In this document: positions 37,401-49,400 of the stretch, piece after piece
Numbering within the stretch: the first letter of the stretch is position 1
How the letters are laid out: the number at the start of each line of letters is the position of its first letter
DNA from: Sipunculus nudus
Taxonomy: Eukaryota; Annelida; Sipuncula; Golfingiida; Sipunculidae
NCBI GenBank assembly: GCA_026874595.1
Contig: CM049309.1
Coordinates: 49,212,079-49,276,078 of the forward strand
Length of the DNA: 64,000 nt
Direction: 5' to 3'
The notes under the pieces: model-generated
What the model was told of the DNA's origin: nothing
What the model saw: the letters and a program-made list of their open reading frames with translations, nothing else
Databases searched by the model: none
Made by a program: the position numbers and the translations under genes

Positions 37401-40400
37401 AGTTTCAGAGATTGGTGGTACCTGTTCATTACCAGATGTCAGATTCATTTTGAAACTGATAGAACGTGAGCTCACAAGATTTAACACTACACTGCATATG
37501 GTCCATCGAGTTTCTTCCATTTTAAACATTTTCAAGCCTCCCACCCCTCCCCATACCCTCCCCCGTGAAATTTCTAGGGAGGCTTCTAGGGGTTGATGAG
37601 TTTATTTCTATATCGTTTTTCTGTGGGTACACTTTTTTAGGTCCCTGCAAGTGCAATACCATTAATTTCACGAATTATCTTTTCTTTTCTCTTTTACTGC
37701 ATGTGTTTGTGCTAGGTCTCCAGTATGGGTAATTTTCAAAAACTGGGCATAATATAAGTCCAGTGTCACAGATTTGCACCTGAAATTTATTTTTGACCTT
37801 GACCTAATTTCTTGACATCAGTATCCCTTACACTGGCTGTGATGTAAATGATTTAATTATTCAGATTTAGGGACTTTTTACCTTAGTGAATAAAGACTCA
37901 ATACAGAGTTTGCATGCATACCAGGAATTCTGAGAAACTCTCCAGTCTTTCCATGCAATTCAGAACTTTGGAATATATCATATATTCAGTCACAATCAAA
38001 TTTGTTAACAGTTATTTTCTTGTTGGCAACAAAACTGGCTTTAAATCATGTAGTAAAAGTGAGGGTGTATACTTATGGAAGAAACATTCATTAGTACTAT
38101 AGTATGCTTAGGTATAACAAAGACTAAGGAGGATGGCCCCATCATGGTTCTTGGTTAAGATTGTCCAAATCTCATTTTATTTGATCAGTTCAGTTAGGGC
38201 CTGGGGACCTTATCATTACAGCATCAAATAGGAGTAGGACAGCAACCTGGTAACAGTGCTATAGTGTGCTGTTGTTTCAGTTATCATTTCTTTATATTAT
38301 AGAATCTTTCATTAGATTTAAATGCATACTGCTATGTTTTTGTTTCATTAGCCCCATTAACACAAACAAAAGCCAGACTGCTGTTGACATCAAACATTTC
38401 AGTGTGTGCCAAACTTAACATGAATCAGTTGATGGATAAATGTTTATTTTTTCTTGTTATTTGCAGGTACTACCAAGTGAGGGTATCCTTAAAATCTTCA
38501 CCAAAAATTCAGTCAAAAGTTGAACTCAACTTGCCCAGAAACTCAGGTGAGAAAACAACTTTTTTTAAAAGTCTAAGTTAAGTGTTTTGATAAAATATAA
38601 GTGTTATCAGCAAGGCTGACTCTAGTACACCAGTCCTGATTTTCATGATCAGAAATGTATTAGTACACATCTCAAATATAGCATTTACTTACGCTTGACA
38701 TGTTAAAAAAAACATGAATCATAAAACACGTAAATTTTGTGTTTCAATCAAATTCTTCTTACACCTGCAAATTTTATTTAAGTAAATACACTTAGAATAT
38801 TAAATCCCACCCTTATCAGTTAAATGAGTCACAAGGACAGGATATAACTATAAGATCAGGATTTGCAGTGTGCAACCTTGGTTCTTTTATCCTTTGTTTC
38901 TTTAGCAATATCAGGTTGATGCAGTAACAAGGTCCTGCTTCCATGTGAAACTTAAAATTTGCAGATAAGACTATATCAGGAGTGATGCTAGCAGAACTAT
39001 ACTGTATTTTTCTTCAGATTCTTGAGGTTAGAATTTTGTAATAATTGCTTTTCTTTGTTTCACGAGGGTTCTTTTTTTGCAATCTTACCATAACCTAAAA
39101 TGACCTACTCAGGAGTATATCCATTAATATATGAATATTCAATTATACATAAAATATGAAATTATGTTAAACAATAAATGCACAAAAACGTATCACATTG
39201 TCTGGAAAATCTAATTTGATGTAAATAACTGGTAGATGATTAGAAAAATAGGATATCATTTAAAATAGTAATCTTTTATGTATGGGTAATATACAAAATC
39301 TTATATCATTTATAAAAGCTATATTTTACCTTTTGACTTGCCTTCAGTGATGGGGCCTCTTATTCATGAAAGTTTAATTTTCACCATGATGTCCCTTTTC
39401 AGAATTTCACAAATTTGAAACCTTCGCAAACAAAAAAAACAATAACAGTAGTTCAGTCTATGGTAATTCCTGGGCTATGAATTGTGAGGGCCCTTTGAAT
39501 TGATTCAATTCTTGATTTTATCCTTCGATACAATTCTCAATTGATTTATTAGGTAGTAAGTTTCAGACTTTTTGAAAAGTTAAAAGCAATTTTACCAAAA
39601 TGGATGTTAATAAATTGAACAAATAAAAGAAAAATAAAGCTCTCTCTCTGTTTTTCCCCACCATATAAGTTTTAATGCCAGTGGAGTGGACCACCAACAA
39701 ATGTTTAAAGTAGATTTTGGGCACATACGCAATAAAGTGCTCAGACATGGCCAACTGCTCCATCAAATTTGAGGGCTAACGGAGGACTTCATAATGGTAC
39801 ATGCAAAAATTTATTGTAAAAATTAATGGATTCAGAGGTTGATAATCGATTACAATATAATTGAGGGCTTGCAGTTCAATCCAGCAAATTTTTCAATGTA
39901 TTGTTACACCCCTAGTAATTCCAAGACTTGATTAAACAAATGCTCTGTTGTATGGCATACCAATATATCTAACTGACAGGCTCCACACAAAATATGGCTG
40001 CCCCGACCTATCACATAAACCAAAGATTGAGATCGCATAAAGCCTATCTTTATTGAACTTCATTGGCTACCTGTGGAGTAATAGGTTTCAGTGTAAGGTT
40101 TTATAATACACTTTTAACTCACTACATGCTCTTGTTCCAAGGTATATTGGTGAATTAGTTGAGCGGTATCAACCAGGACAAGCTCTAAGATTAGCCTATT
40201 GCGTACAGTTAAACAGGGAAGAGGTCAAGGACTGTTCCATTTAAATAAAGATCCTTAAGAACTTCGACTCCCATACTTCTGACTCACAACAGAGATGAAC
40301 TCTCCTCATTCACTTTTAAGAAAGTTCTAAAGAATAATCTTTTTATTACACCAGCATATTTAATTGATTGTATATCTTTTTGCAGCATTTTATACTCTGA

Positions 40401-43400
40401 ATAGGTACCTTTTTTAGCTCAGCTGACTGTAAGTCATCTGAGCTATAGGGATCACCTTTTGTCCGTCGTCCGTCCAGCCGTCCGGGGGTCTGTCCGTTAA
40501 CAGGGTACAAATCGTAACCGCTAGAACTGGAATCTTCTTACTTGACATCCTGGGAGGTCTATGGAAATTCTCCTTGTAAACCTGAAATTAGGTCACTGTG
40601 ACCTATATTCTTCGAGCTATGGGGTTCCGAAGTACCCCCCAGAATAATGGAAAATTTGATACAAAAGCTCAAGTATCTGAACAACTAATGCATTGATCAT
40701 CATGATTTTTTGCATGGATATTGATCATGGAGTGTTTCATCAGTTTCTGCAGACTGGTGGCGCCACCTGTATTTTTTCGATTTTTACTAATATTTTTCTC
40801 TATTTTTGAGACCTCTTAAGATGCGGCCATCTGTTAACAGGGCACAAATCGTAACTACTACACCTAGAATCTTCTCTCTTGACATGCAGGGAGGCCCATA
40901 AAAAGTCTCTTTGGAAACCTGAAATTAGGTCTCTGTTACCCATAACCTTTGAGCTATGGGGCTCCGAAGTACCCCCCCAGAATAATGGAAAATTTGATAC
41001 AAAAGCTCAAGTATCTAAACAACTATTGCAGTGATCACCATGATTCTTTGCATGGATATTGATCATGGAATGTGTCATCAGTTTCTGCAGTATGGTGGCG
41101 CCACCTGTATTTTTTTTATTTTTACGAATTTTTTTCTCTATTTTTGAGACCTCATAAGATGCGGTCATCTGTTAACATGGCACAAATCATAACAACTGGA
41201 CCTAGAATCTTCTCTCTTGACATGCTGAGAGGCCCATGAAAAGTCTCCTTAAAAACTTGGAATTAGGTCTCTATTACCCATAACCTCTGAGCTATGGGGC
41301 TCCGAAGTACCCCCCAGAATAATGGAAAATTTGATACAAAAGCTCTAGTATCTGAACAATTATTATATTGATCACCATGATTCTTTGCATGGATATTGAT
41401 CATGAAATGTTTCATCAGTTTCTGCATTCTGGTGGCGCCACCTGTATTTTTTCAAGTTTTAGCTCAGCTGACTGAAAGTCATCTGAGCTATAGGGATCAC
41501 CTTTTGTCCGTCGTCCGTCCTGCCATCCAGGTGTCTGTCTGTTAACAGGGCACAAATCGTAACCGCTAGACCTGGAATCTTCTTACTTGACATCCTGGGA
41601 GGTCTATGGAAATTCTCCTTGTAAACTTGAAATTAGGTCACTGTGACCTATATTCTTCGAGCTATGGGGTTCTGAAGTACCCCCCAGAATAATGCAAAAT
41701 TTAATACAAAAGCTCAAGTATCTGAACAACTAATGCATTAATCACCATGATTCTTTGCATGGATATTGATCATGGGGTGTTTCATAAATTTCTGGAGATT
41801 GATGGCGCCAGCTATATTTTTTTTTATTTTTTACGATTTTTTTTCTCTACTTTTGTGATCTTTAAACATTTGGTCATCTGTAAACAGGGCACAAATCAAA
41901 ATGACTGGACCTAGAATCTTCTGTCCTCACCTCCAGGGAAGCCCATAAAAGGTCTACATGGAAACCCGAAATTAGGTCCCTGTTACCCATATTCTGTGAG
42001 CTATGGGGCTCTGAAGTACCCCCCAGAATAAACATTTGGTCATCTGTTAACAGGGCACAAATCATAATAACTGGACCTAGAATTTTATTTTTTGACATGC
42101 TGGGAGACCCCTGAAAAGTCATCTTGTAAACCTTGAAAATAGGTGTCTGTTACCCATATCCTTCATGCTACAGAGCTCCATAGTACCCCAATGAATATTG
42201 GATGATTTTATACAAAAGGTCAAGTATTGAAAAAGTATTTCATTCAAATTTGACATTCAGATGATAAAATTATTTTTGTCAGTGTCTTCCTGGTCAGCTG
42301 AGCGTCATGACCCCTGGGTCACTTGTTATATCGTACTGTGCCTTAGAGCATGTTTTTTAGAATATAAATTGGCTGCTTTAGCAATGCTGTATTTTTATTA
42401 TAATAGACTTACTAAAGACCACAAGAGGACTTAAGATTTAGACTGATGGATCTGGCAGGCAATACTGGTTTCTATTCCCCTGACTGTCTTTTTTGTTTGG
42501 ACAGAATGCAACTTGGTTTTCCCAGCGTCAATAGTCCATGGTGCAGCTGTCAGCAAAACCTTCCAGATTCTGTACCGCAGTGAAGATGTTGTCATCAATG
42601 ATGTCATCCTGTTCAAAGTCAATATGCTGGTTGACTCCACCAGAGTAAGCGGACTGCAGTGTTTATCTCAGAACAATTTCACCTAATATATACATGTCTA
42701 AGAATGTAAATTTTTATTGAATTAGATATCATAGTCTGTATTATAAAAAGTAATTACCCAAACTGTTGATTTAAAGGAATTTTATTTTTTTAATTTTTTT
42801 TAAATGATTTTAATGAAGGGCTAAGATTTAATATAGGGCTTTATAGTTAGTGCAATAAATTTTGACCTTTCTGCATGTAAAAATTTCATTGGCAGACCGT
42901 AGGTCTCATATATCCCTGTTTAACCTGCATAAACTTTTCATTTTCAACCTTGTAAAACAAGACTCTAACTGGTATTGATTTTGGTTAAGCATTCCTGCAT
43001 GGACATAAGGTAGATTTATTAGAATCTACCAGCCATACAGAATTAAATGGCACTGCATGACCTTTAGTGATACAAAACAGGAAAACCTCCTTAACTGGCT
43101 AATTTATTAGAAATTGACAATCAGTGGTCCATTGCATACTTTCCATGCATTAGTCTCTAGAAATAAGGCTTACAAACTCATTAAATAGGAATGGTCACAT
43201 CTAAGGAAATAATTTTTTTATTTGATGGTTTTATTTTGGCAATCTTAAAAATAATGCCAGTAATTAATATAACTGAAATAATAAATCTGAATGGACAGTT
43301 ATGTTAATTTCCATTTAATTAATTGTAAATCTTAAAAATCAGTTTTGGTCCTGGAACACAATTATGTAAGACCAGTTCCATTTTTCACTGAGGCTGGTCC

Positions 43401-46400
43401 TTTGTCCTTGTGTAGGAATCCTGTATAAATAGCCAGGGAGTCTAGACACAGGTCAATACAGCGTGGATCGGTGACACCTGGCCGCGTGATGTAAGGTGTA
43501 AATGACACTGATGGGGATTAATAGGGCTATCATGCACTGGGGGCTTGCTGTGCAGTAAGGCAGAAAGCCCAGGAAAGGGAACAGCAATGCACCAGCGAAC
43601 ATGATGAGTATTTTCAGTTACCATGGTAACTGGAGTATTGAACCCCTCTGGGATGGAGAAAGATTAAACTAGCAGCATTTGCCAATAATGTTTAATACAT
43701 GTGTTTATGCTGTGTGATAATTGTTTTACTTGTACAAAATTTTTATTGTTTGGGAAAGTCCAGAATGTGTGGCTATATTGTGACATTTCCTTTTGTTAAA
43801 TAAACATTTCTAGCTAATACAGCACCACTATTTGTTTGTCAAGTAGTGATGTTGATAGCATCCATCACCAGACTTGTTTGAGCAGGCTGCACTGGTTACC
43901 AACTTGAGTTGAGACAATAAATGATATCAAGGATTAACACAATATCTGACAGCTGCAAGAATTGTATCTTTATCTTCCGTGTTATCTCAATATCATGATT
44001 TTTTCCCTCTCAGTTTTGTTAATCACAAACTTAGCCCTCTTTCGATCAATACCAAAGTCTTTCCGAAAATCATTTTATTTTGTTTATGTTTATTCATTTT
44101 CATGAAAGGCATGAAATTCTATAATAGTTATTATAATATTAAAACGTGTTTGACAAACTGACAGAATCATAATCTCCAAAATTCTGGTGATTTTCCACCC
44201 TGTAGGTAGTCCTGGAAACCTTACACAAAGTACTGACAGTTGTGATATGGTGACAAGTGCTGTAGTTCCCATGCAAGATATTAGGATATAAAGATATACT
44301 GCAATAAAGTTTGTATCATCATGATATAAGAAACAAATCATCCCAACCCTACAACCACACAGTGTGTTTGTGTGGATTCTTGTGTGTGTTTGTGGAAATC
44401 ATCATCCAGGCATGGTTTATCTGTGAGTCTTCAAAGCAATTATTCAAGACATTAGGCCCAAAAAAATAAAAGGCATGGTTCCCCAGGCATCGCCCGCGTC
44501 AATTTTAACCCCCGCATCAAAAATTTTTATTATCATCTTTCAAGAAGATAAAATAATACAATTTTGATAATTTTTCCTTTGTTATGTAGTGCTTTTACCT
44601 GTTAAGAAAAAAGTTATGTTATTATCGTGCTTTTCCCTGATCATATGACATTTTTATTGAAACATACAATAAATGGTGATAAAAATCTGCCTGCCCACAC
44701 TGATTTCTAAAAAAAGTGCCTGAGAACCATACCTTTTTTTTTGGCCTTATGGAAAGCATGAATTTAATTTCTGGAAAGTGTGTTCATTGTTGTGGGAGTA
44801 TCAGCAGAGTATGAACACTAATTTTTATCATTTCCACCATTAAATTCTAGAAATCTAGCTTCAGTAGAAAATTCCTATAATGAGGATTTTGATATGGTAA
44901 AAAAAAGTGTCATCACGCTCTATATTTTGCCGATACACGTCCCCTGGTCACAAAAATCTCTTGGCAGGTTCATTATGGCATGGACACAAAAAGTACTTTC
45001 GTGTTGGATCCTGGCGCTCTTATCAAATCCTGACAGGTTTATTTCTCCCTGGCAGTTTCTGAAACCGCTAATGGGGGCTTCCATTTTGGGTACATACAAA
45101 AACCTGGATGTCATATGTTTCATACCAATATATGGGTATACTACTAGAAAGGGCAATTTACAAACTGGGCTACAGCTTTTATTATTGCTTTTCACAGAAC
45201 TCTAGTTCCCACTAGCATTCCACATGGTAAGTTAAGTGATAAAAAATGTTAACTCTCAAAATTCAATATTATGTACTGCAATCTATTTGTATGTTTTGTC
45301 CTTAAACTCAGCTGGTGGAACATACAGGCCCATGTTTTAATGGTTTTTCACATCAGAAGTGTGTTGTTCTCTTTTTGATGTATGGTCATGTACTTTTTGA
45401 TTATGTATTGTTTACATTTAATTTAAAAATTGATCAGACTGTTGCCATGTATATTATCATAACATAGGGTATATATCACTGTCTCAGATTTGTTTAATCT
45501 TTTATCTGTAATAGTGGTACAGTCTTTTAATGTGTGTAACCATTATAATGTTCTACTTGACTTGCTGCTCATTTTATTCACTGTTTAAATCTCCATTTCA
45601 GATAGAGGAGAGTATAGAGAGAGCTGAGTTTCAGCTGGGAATTGATCTCTACTTCACAGAAGAAGACTTCGGGTAAGATTTGCAATGTAACTTGGCAGTG
45701 AATTTCAGTCTGGTTGACACATTTTAAACCAATCCATTCAATCAAAACTTTCCATCTTTCACACACAACACACCTACAGATAGAAGAAGAAACTTGTAGA
45801 TTCTGAGGTCTTGTCGTTTCTGAGGTCAGAAGATGAAAGCCAAGGCCGCAGGGCCCACTTCTATGAAAAGTTAGTGGATGCATTTTAAGCCAAGTTTCCA
45901 TCCCAGTGCTTCCATCTTACATGTAATGCTCATCTACCCCAAGGGGAAGAACCTTATGGATTTTGAGGTTAAGGGGTAAAAGGCCAAGGTCACAGGACCC
46001 CCTTTCTTGAAAAAAGATTGTGCATGCAGTTGAAAAGAAACTTTTCATGTGAAACCTTCTGCCTTCCACATATGCTGCTCTTACCAGTTTCCGGGCCCCC
46101 TTTCCTGAAAAAGATTGTGGATGCATTTTAAGCAACAGTTTTCATGCCAAACCTTCTACCTTTGACATATGGCTTACATATCAATAAAGGGGAAGAACCC
46201 TACCAAGGTCAAGGTCACATGATTCCTGTAAAATTTTGTTGACATGATTTTAGCCAAATTATTCATTCCAGACCTTCATCTTGCAAAGGTCAAGGTCACA
46301 GTGCTGTTATGCTGATTTTCACATTGACCAGTTTAATACATCCAGTCTAATTATGCTACCATGCATGGGGATGCTCGGCTTTGCGGTTCCCTTGTTTGTT

Positions 46401-49400
46401 CTTTCTTGATCTGCATTAAGGAATTCATGTGTGATAACACTTAAAATAGTATTTATGTTTTGTTATAGATAAGATGCATACAAATATAGATGTTTACATC
46501 CAGATAATATAAACACCATTGATATATGGTGTATATGATTTTATTTATATAATTTAAATACTTTATGTTTCAGTAATATCCTGTCTTCCTTCTTTATCAT
46601 ATACTAATATTTGATACTAATCTTATGTATAGAAACCTTCCATACTGTTTTTGGTCTGCTTTAAATTATTTTTTTTATTGTTGTCATGAGATTATAATTC
46701 ATATAATTTTCATATAATATTGCATTGTTATGGATGGCAGTGAGAATGATATTGCATAATGAGCTGCATGACTGAATTCCATGTGATTTGGATGTATCTT
46801 ATTTAACAATTAACAAGCTTTTCAAGCTTATCATCACTCTTGATTTCTTCTGCTGCAGACCCAGATGGAAGCATAGGTATTGCTTATTGTTTATAATGCT
46901 TCTGCTTTAACTGAGTAGAAATAAGCTAGAAACCCTGTAATGTCAGCATCCAGTGTAAATATGCTTAATTTGCTCTTTGGTTATAGCTTCAGGGCTTGGC
47001 TACAATGACTGTATAATGTCATAATTTCATATACTTAAGAATTAAGACCTGGTGAAAATCGAAATCGGGAGTCTTATTGGGGAAAGCCTTAGTTAATCTT
47101 AGTTGTTTGTGAAAGGGATTTTATTTTTAAAACAGTTACTGTCACAAATGGTGCAGTTGTTTTATTTAATGTTATAATTTGTGTCCTTGGAAGTTTGTCA
47201 GTGCACAGTATATTGTGGCAAGAAGCAAAAGTGTGCACTTTTTATTGATATCTTTAAATTATATGATGATATTGCACTGTATGGTTGCTGTACATGCTAG
47301 GCTTGCATGTTCATACCTTAAAGCAAAAGAATGGCCAAAAATGTTTAAGATCTTGGTGCTCATTTATCAAATTTGGTCTAAATATTGGTTCTTGTCTTGA
47401 TGGTTTTCATCTCATGTATGCACTTCAGACTTGTAATATATTGGTTTTGCTGACTAGCTGTGTAAATATGTCAAATTTTGAGGAATTATTTGCAAATTTT
47501 TACAAAGCAGTCCTCCATGAAACAGACCCTAAATGTCTGCTTTATAGTTATCGAATCATACCTGGATTTTGACCTGCTCTGTTACACCTTAAAGCTGAAA
47601 GTATATTCCAGTCTTGTGGATTGCGTTTATAACTTTAGGGTGTGGGTGGTAATGTCTGTTTTAAATCTTTCCTAGCACTAAATTATTTGTCTAAGTGTTA
47701 TTGGGTTTGTATCCAGTGACGTACCACACCACAAAAGAGATGCAATGATATAACCTGGAGTAACAAAAGGGTGTTCCTGCTGTTAAGTATGTAAACATTG
47801 TTAAATTTTAAGGGCTGAAATAACGTTTTTTTACTACTCATCTTTCTACAAGAATAAGCTCTTGACAACCACAGGTCCTGACATCTGTGGGGTCATTAGG
47901 TACTATTAATAAAAAAAATTGCAAGAAAGTGCTAATTAACTTTTCCATGTTACCTAAAGTTTGATTTTAAAGTCATATTTTTTTCACATTGGTGACTTGA
48001 TTTTATTTATTTTTATTTGTGTGGTCAGACACTCATTTCTTCAAGGCGTTTGGTCAACATGAGGCATTACAGGGTTTCTTATTGTATAACACTTACTGGG
48101 AAATGTAGAGGTGTAACAAAAAAAAGGTGTATTCTAGGTAAGTTTACTGTCTCAGCTGTTCCTTATTTTCAGTTTCATCACCAGTCTGCTGATGTAGTGT
48201 ACTCTAGATGTTGTTATTATTTATTTTAATTGCCATATGGTTTAACCACCCTAACCAATAAATTGAAGTGAACTAACTCACAGTAACTTATAGAAATAGA
48301 GGGTCTTTAACCTTCCTGCAAACTTTTGTGTAACATATTATAAAATGGAATTATGTTATAAACTGGAAATATGCATTCTAAGGAATGCAAGCCTGTGCTG
48401 TGGGGGATCTTTACTGTGAGATGCTTCTCAACTGTTTGCATTCACTTATTCAGCCCATATTCCCAGTTTCATTCTTGCTTAAGTGACTGTACATTTGTGA
48501 ATATTCCTTAATGACATTCCTGAATCTGGATCATTTGCCGGAACCACATAAAAATCTAATTGATTCTTCATTGGCCCATCACTGAAATGCTCTGAAAATT
48601 TCATGAGATACCATTCATGATTGCATAAGTTGTGTTTTGAAGAAACACACAAACACATGAACATGGATGAACACATACCCTCCCGAGCAGAGGCAATAAC
48701 ACATTCCAGATATCCCAGCATTGTGGAATGATATATGATTAGCAAACGAGGCATTGTTTGGTCACATAAGTCGGACACCTGATTCCTGTGTAGCTTTAAA
48801 TGGCACTCATTAACACCTGTCATCATTATTATCACTTGCCTGCATTTATTGTACACATACCTGTCAGGTGCTAAATTGTCTCTATTTCTGATGATGAACA
48901 TCCTGTTTGCCAGGTGAAATGATGCTTTTAAGGATTTTTTTTTCTTGATAAAATTTAATCACAGAAAGGAGACTTGCTCACCAAACAGTCTGTTTATTTA
49001 TCACATATGAAACAGTATGTAGAGTATATATATATATATATATATATGCTTCTGTGAGATAATATCACCTTCCTAATTAGAGCCAGGTCTTTGACGTGCT
49101 TATGCAGACCTTGCTCCAGCTAGCCTTTTTTCATGCTGTATCATGAATTTTGATTAGGCACACATGGTGGAGTTGAAATCATAATAAATGTGTCTCCAGT
49201 TAGCATGAGTAAAGCTCAATTGAATAATAATTTCTTACTTTGCTCAACTGTAGAGGGGGGATGTAGGGGGGTGAGGGTCAATCAGAGTTATGTAATGCAA
49301 TTTAAGATTTATGAGCCACAGAATTATAGGATCTTTGAAACCTCTGATCATACTAAGCTGTACGAAGGAAGCTCTCATTTTATAGGGAAAAAAATACAGA

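Larger units (their letters stand above)
16442..38466 (+). other. FAM135 intron 1 (22 kb): mostly non-coding with repeats
   Basis: Bounded by GTAAGT and TTGCAG. It holds a TAATTG-rich stretch (17195-17320), a minus-strand tRNA-like SINE (19030-19190), a TA microsatellite (~20722-20742), poly-G tracts (21656, 30772), the 22318-25725 repeat composite, a 27-bp triplication (29629), a GGCGGAGG-type repeat (30599-30839) and a plus-strand SINE (33803). The remainder (e.g. 26200-29600, 31200-33800, 34200-38400) is AT-rich sequence in which I see no supportable gene. Confidence 0.8.

Noticed and set aside
46850-46885. Possible small extra exon between AG and GT near 46858-46880
   Set aside because: The exons at 45602 and 58348 already join in phase with family-like spacing. 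This piece would add unneeded residues.
48479-48901. 140-codon minus-strand open frame
   Set aside because: Long for this DNA, but no recognisable motif, no supporting splice sites, and ordinary AT-rich composition around it.
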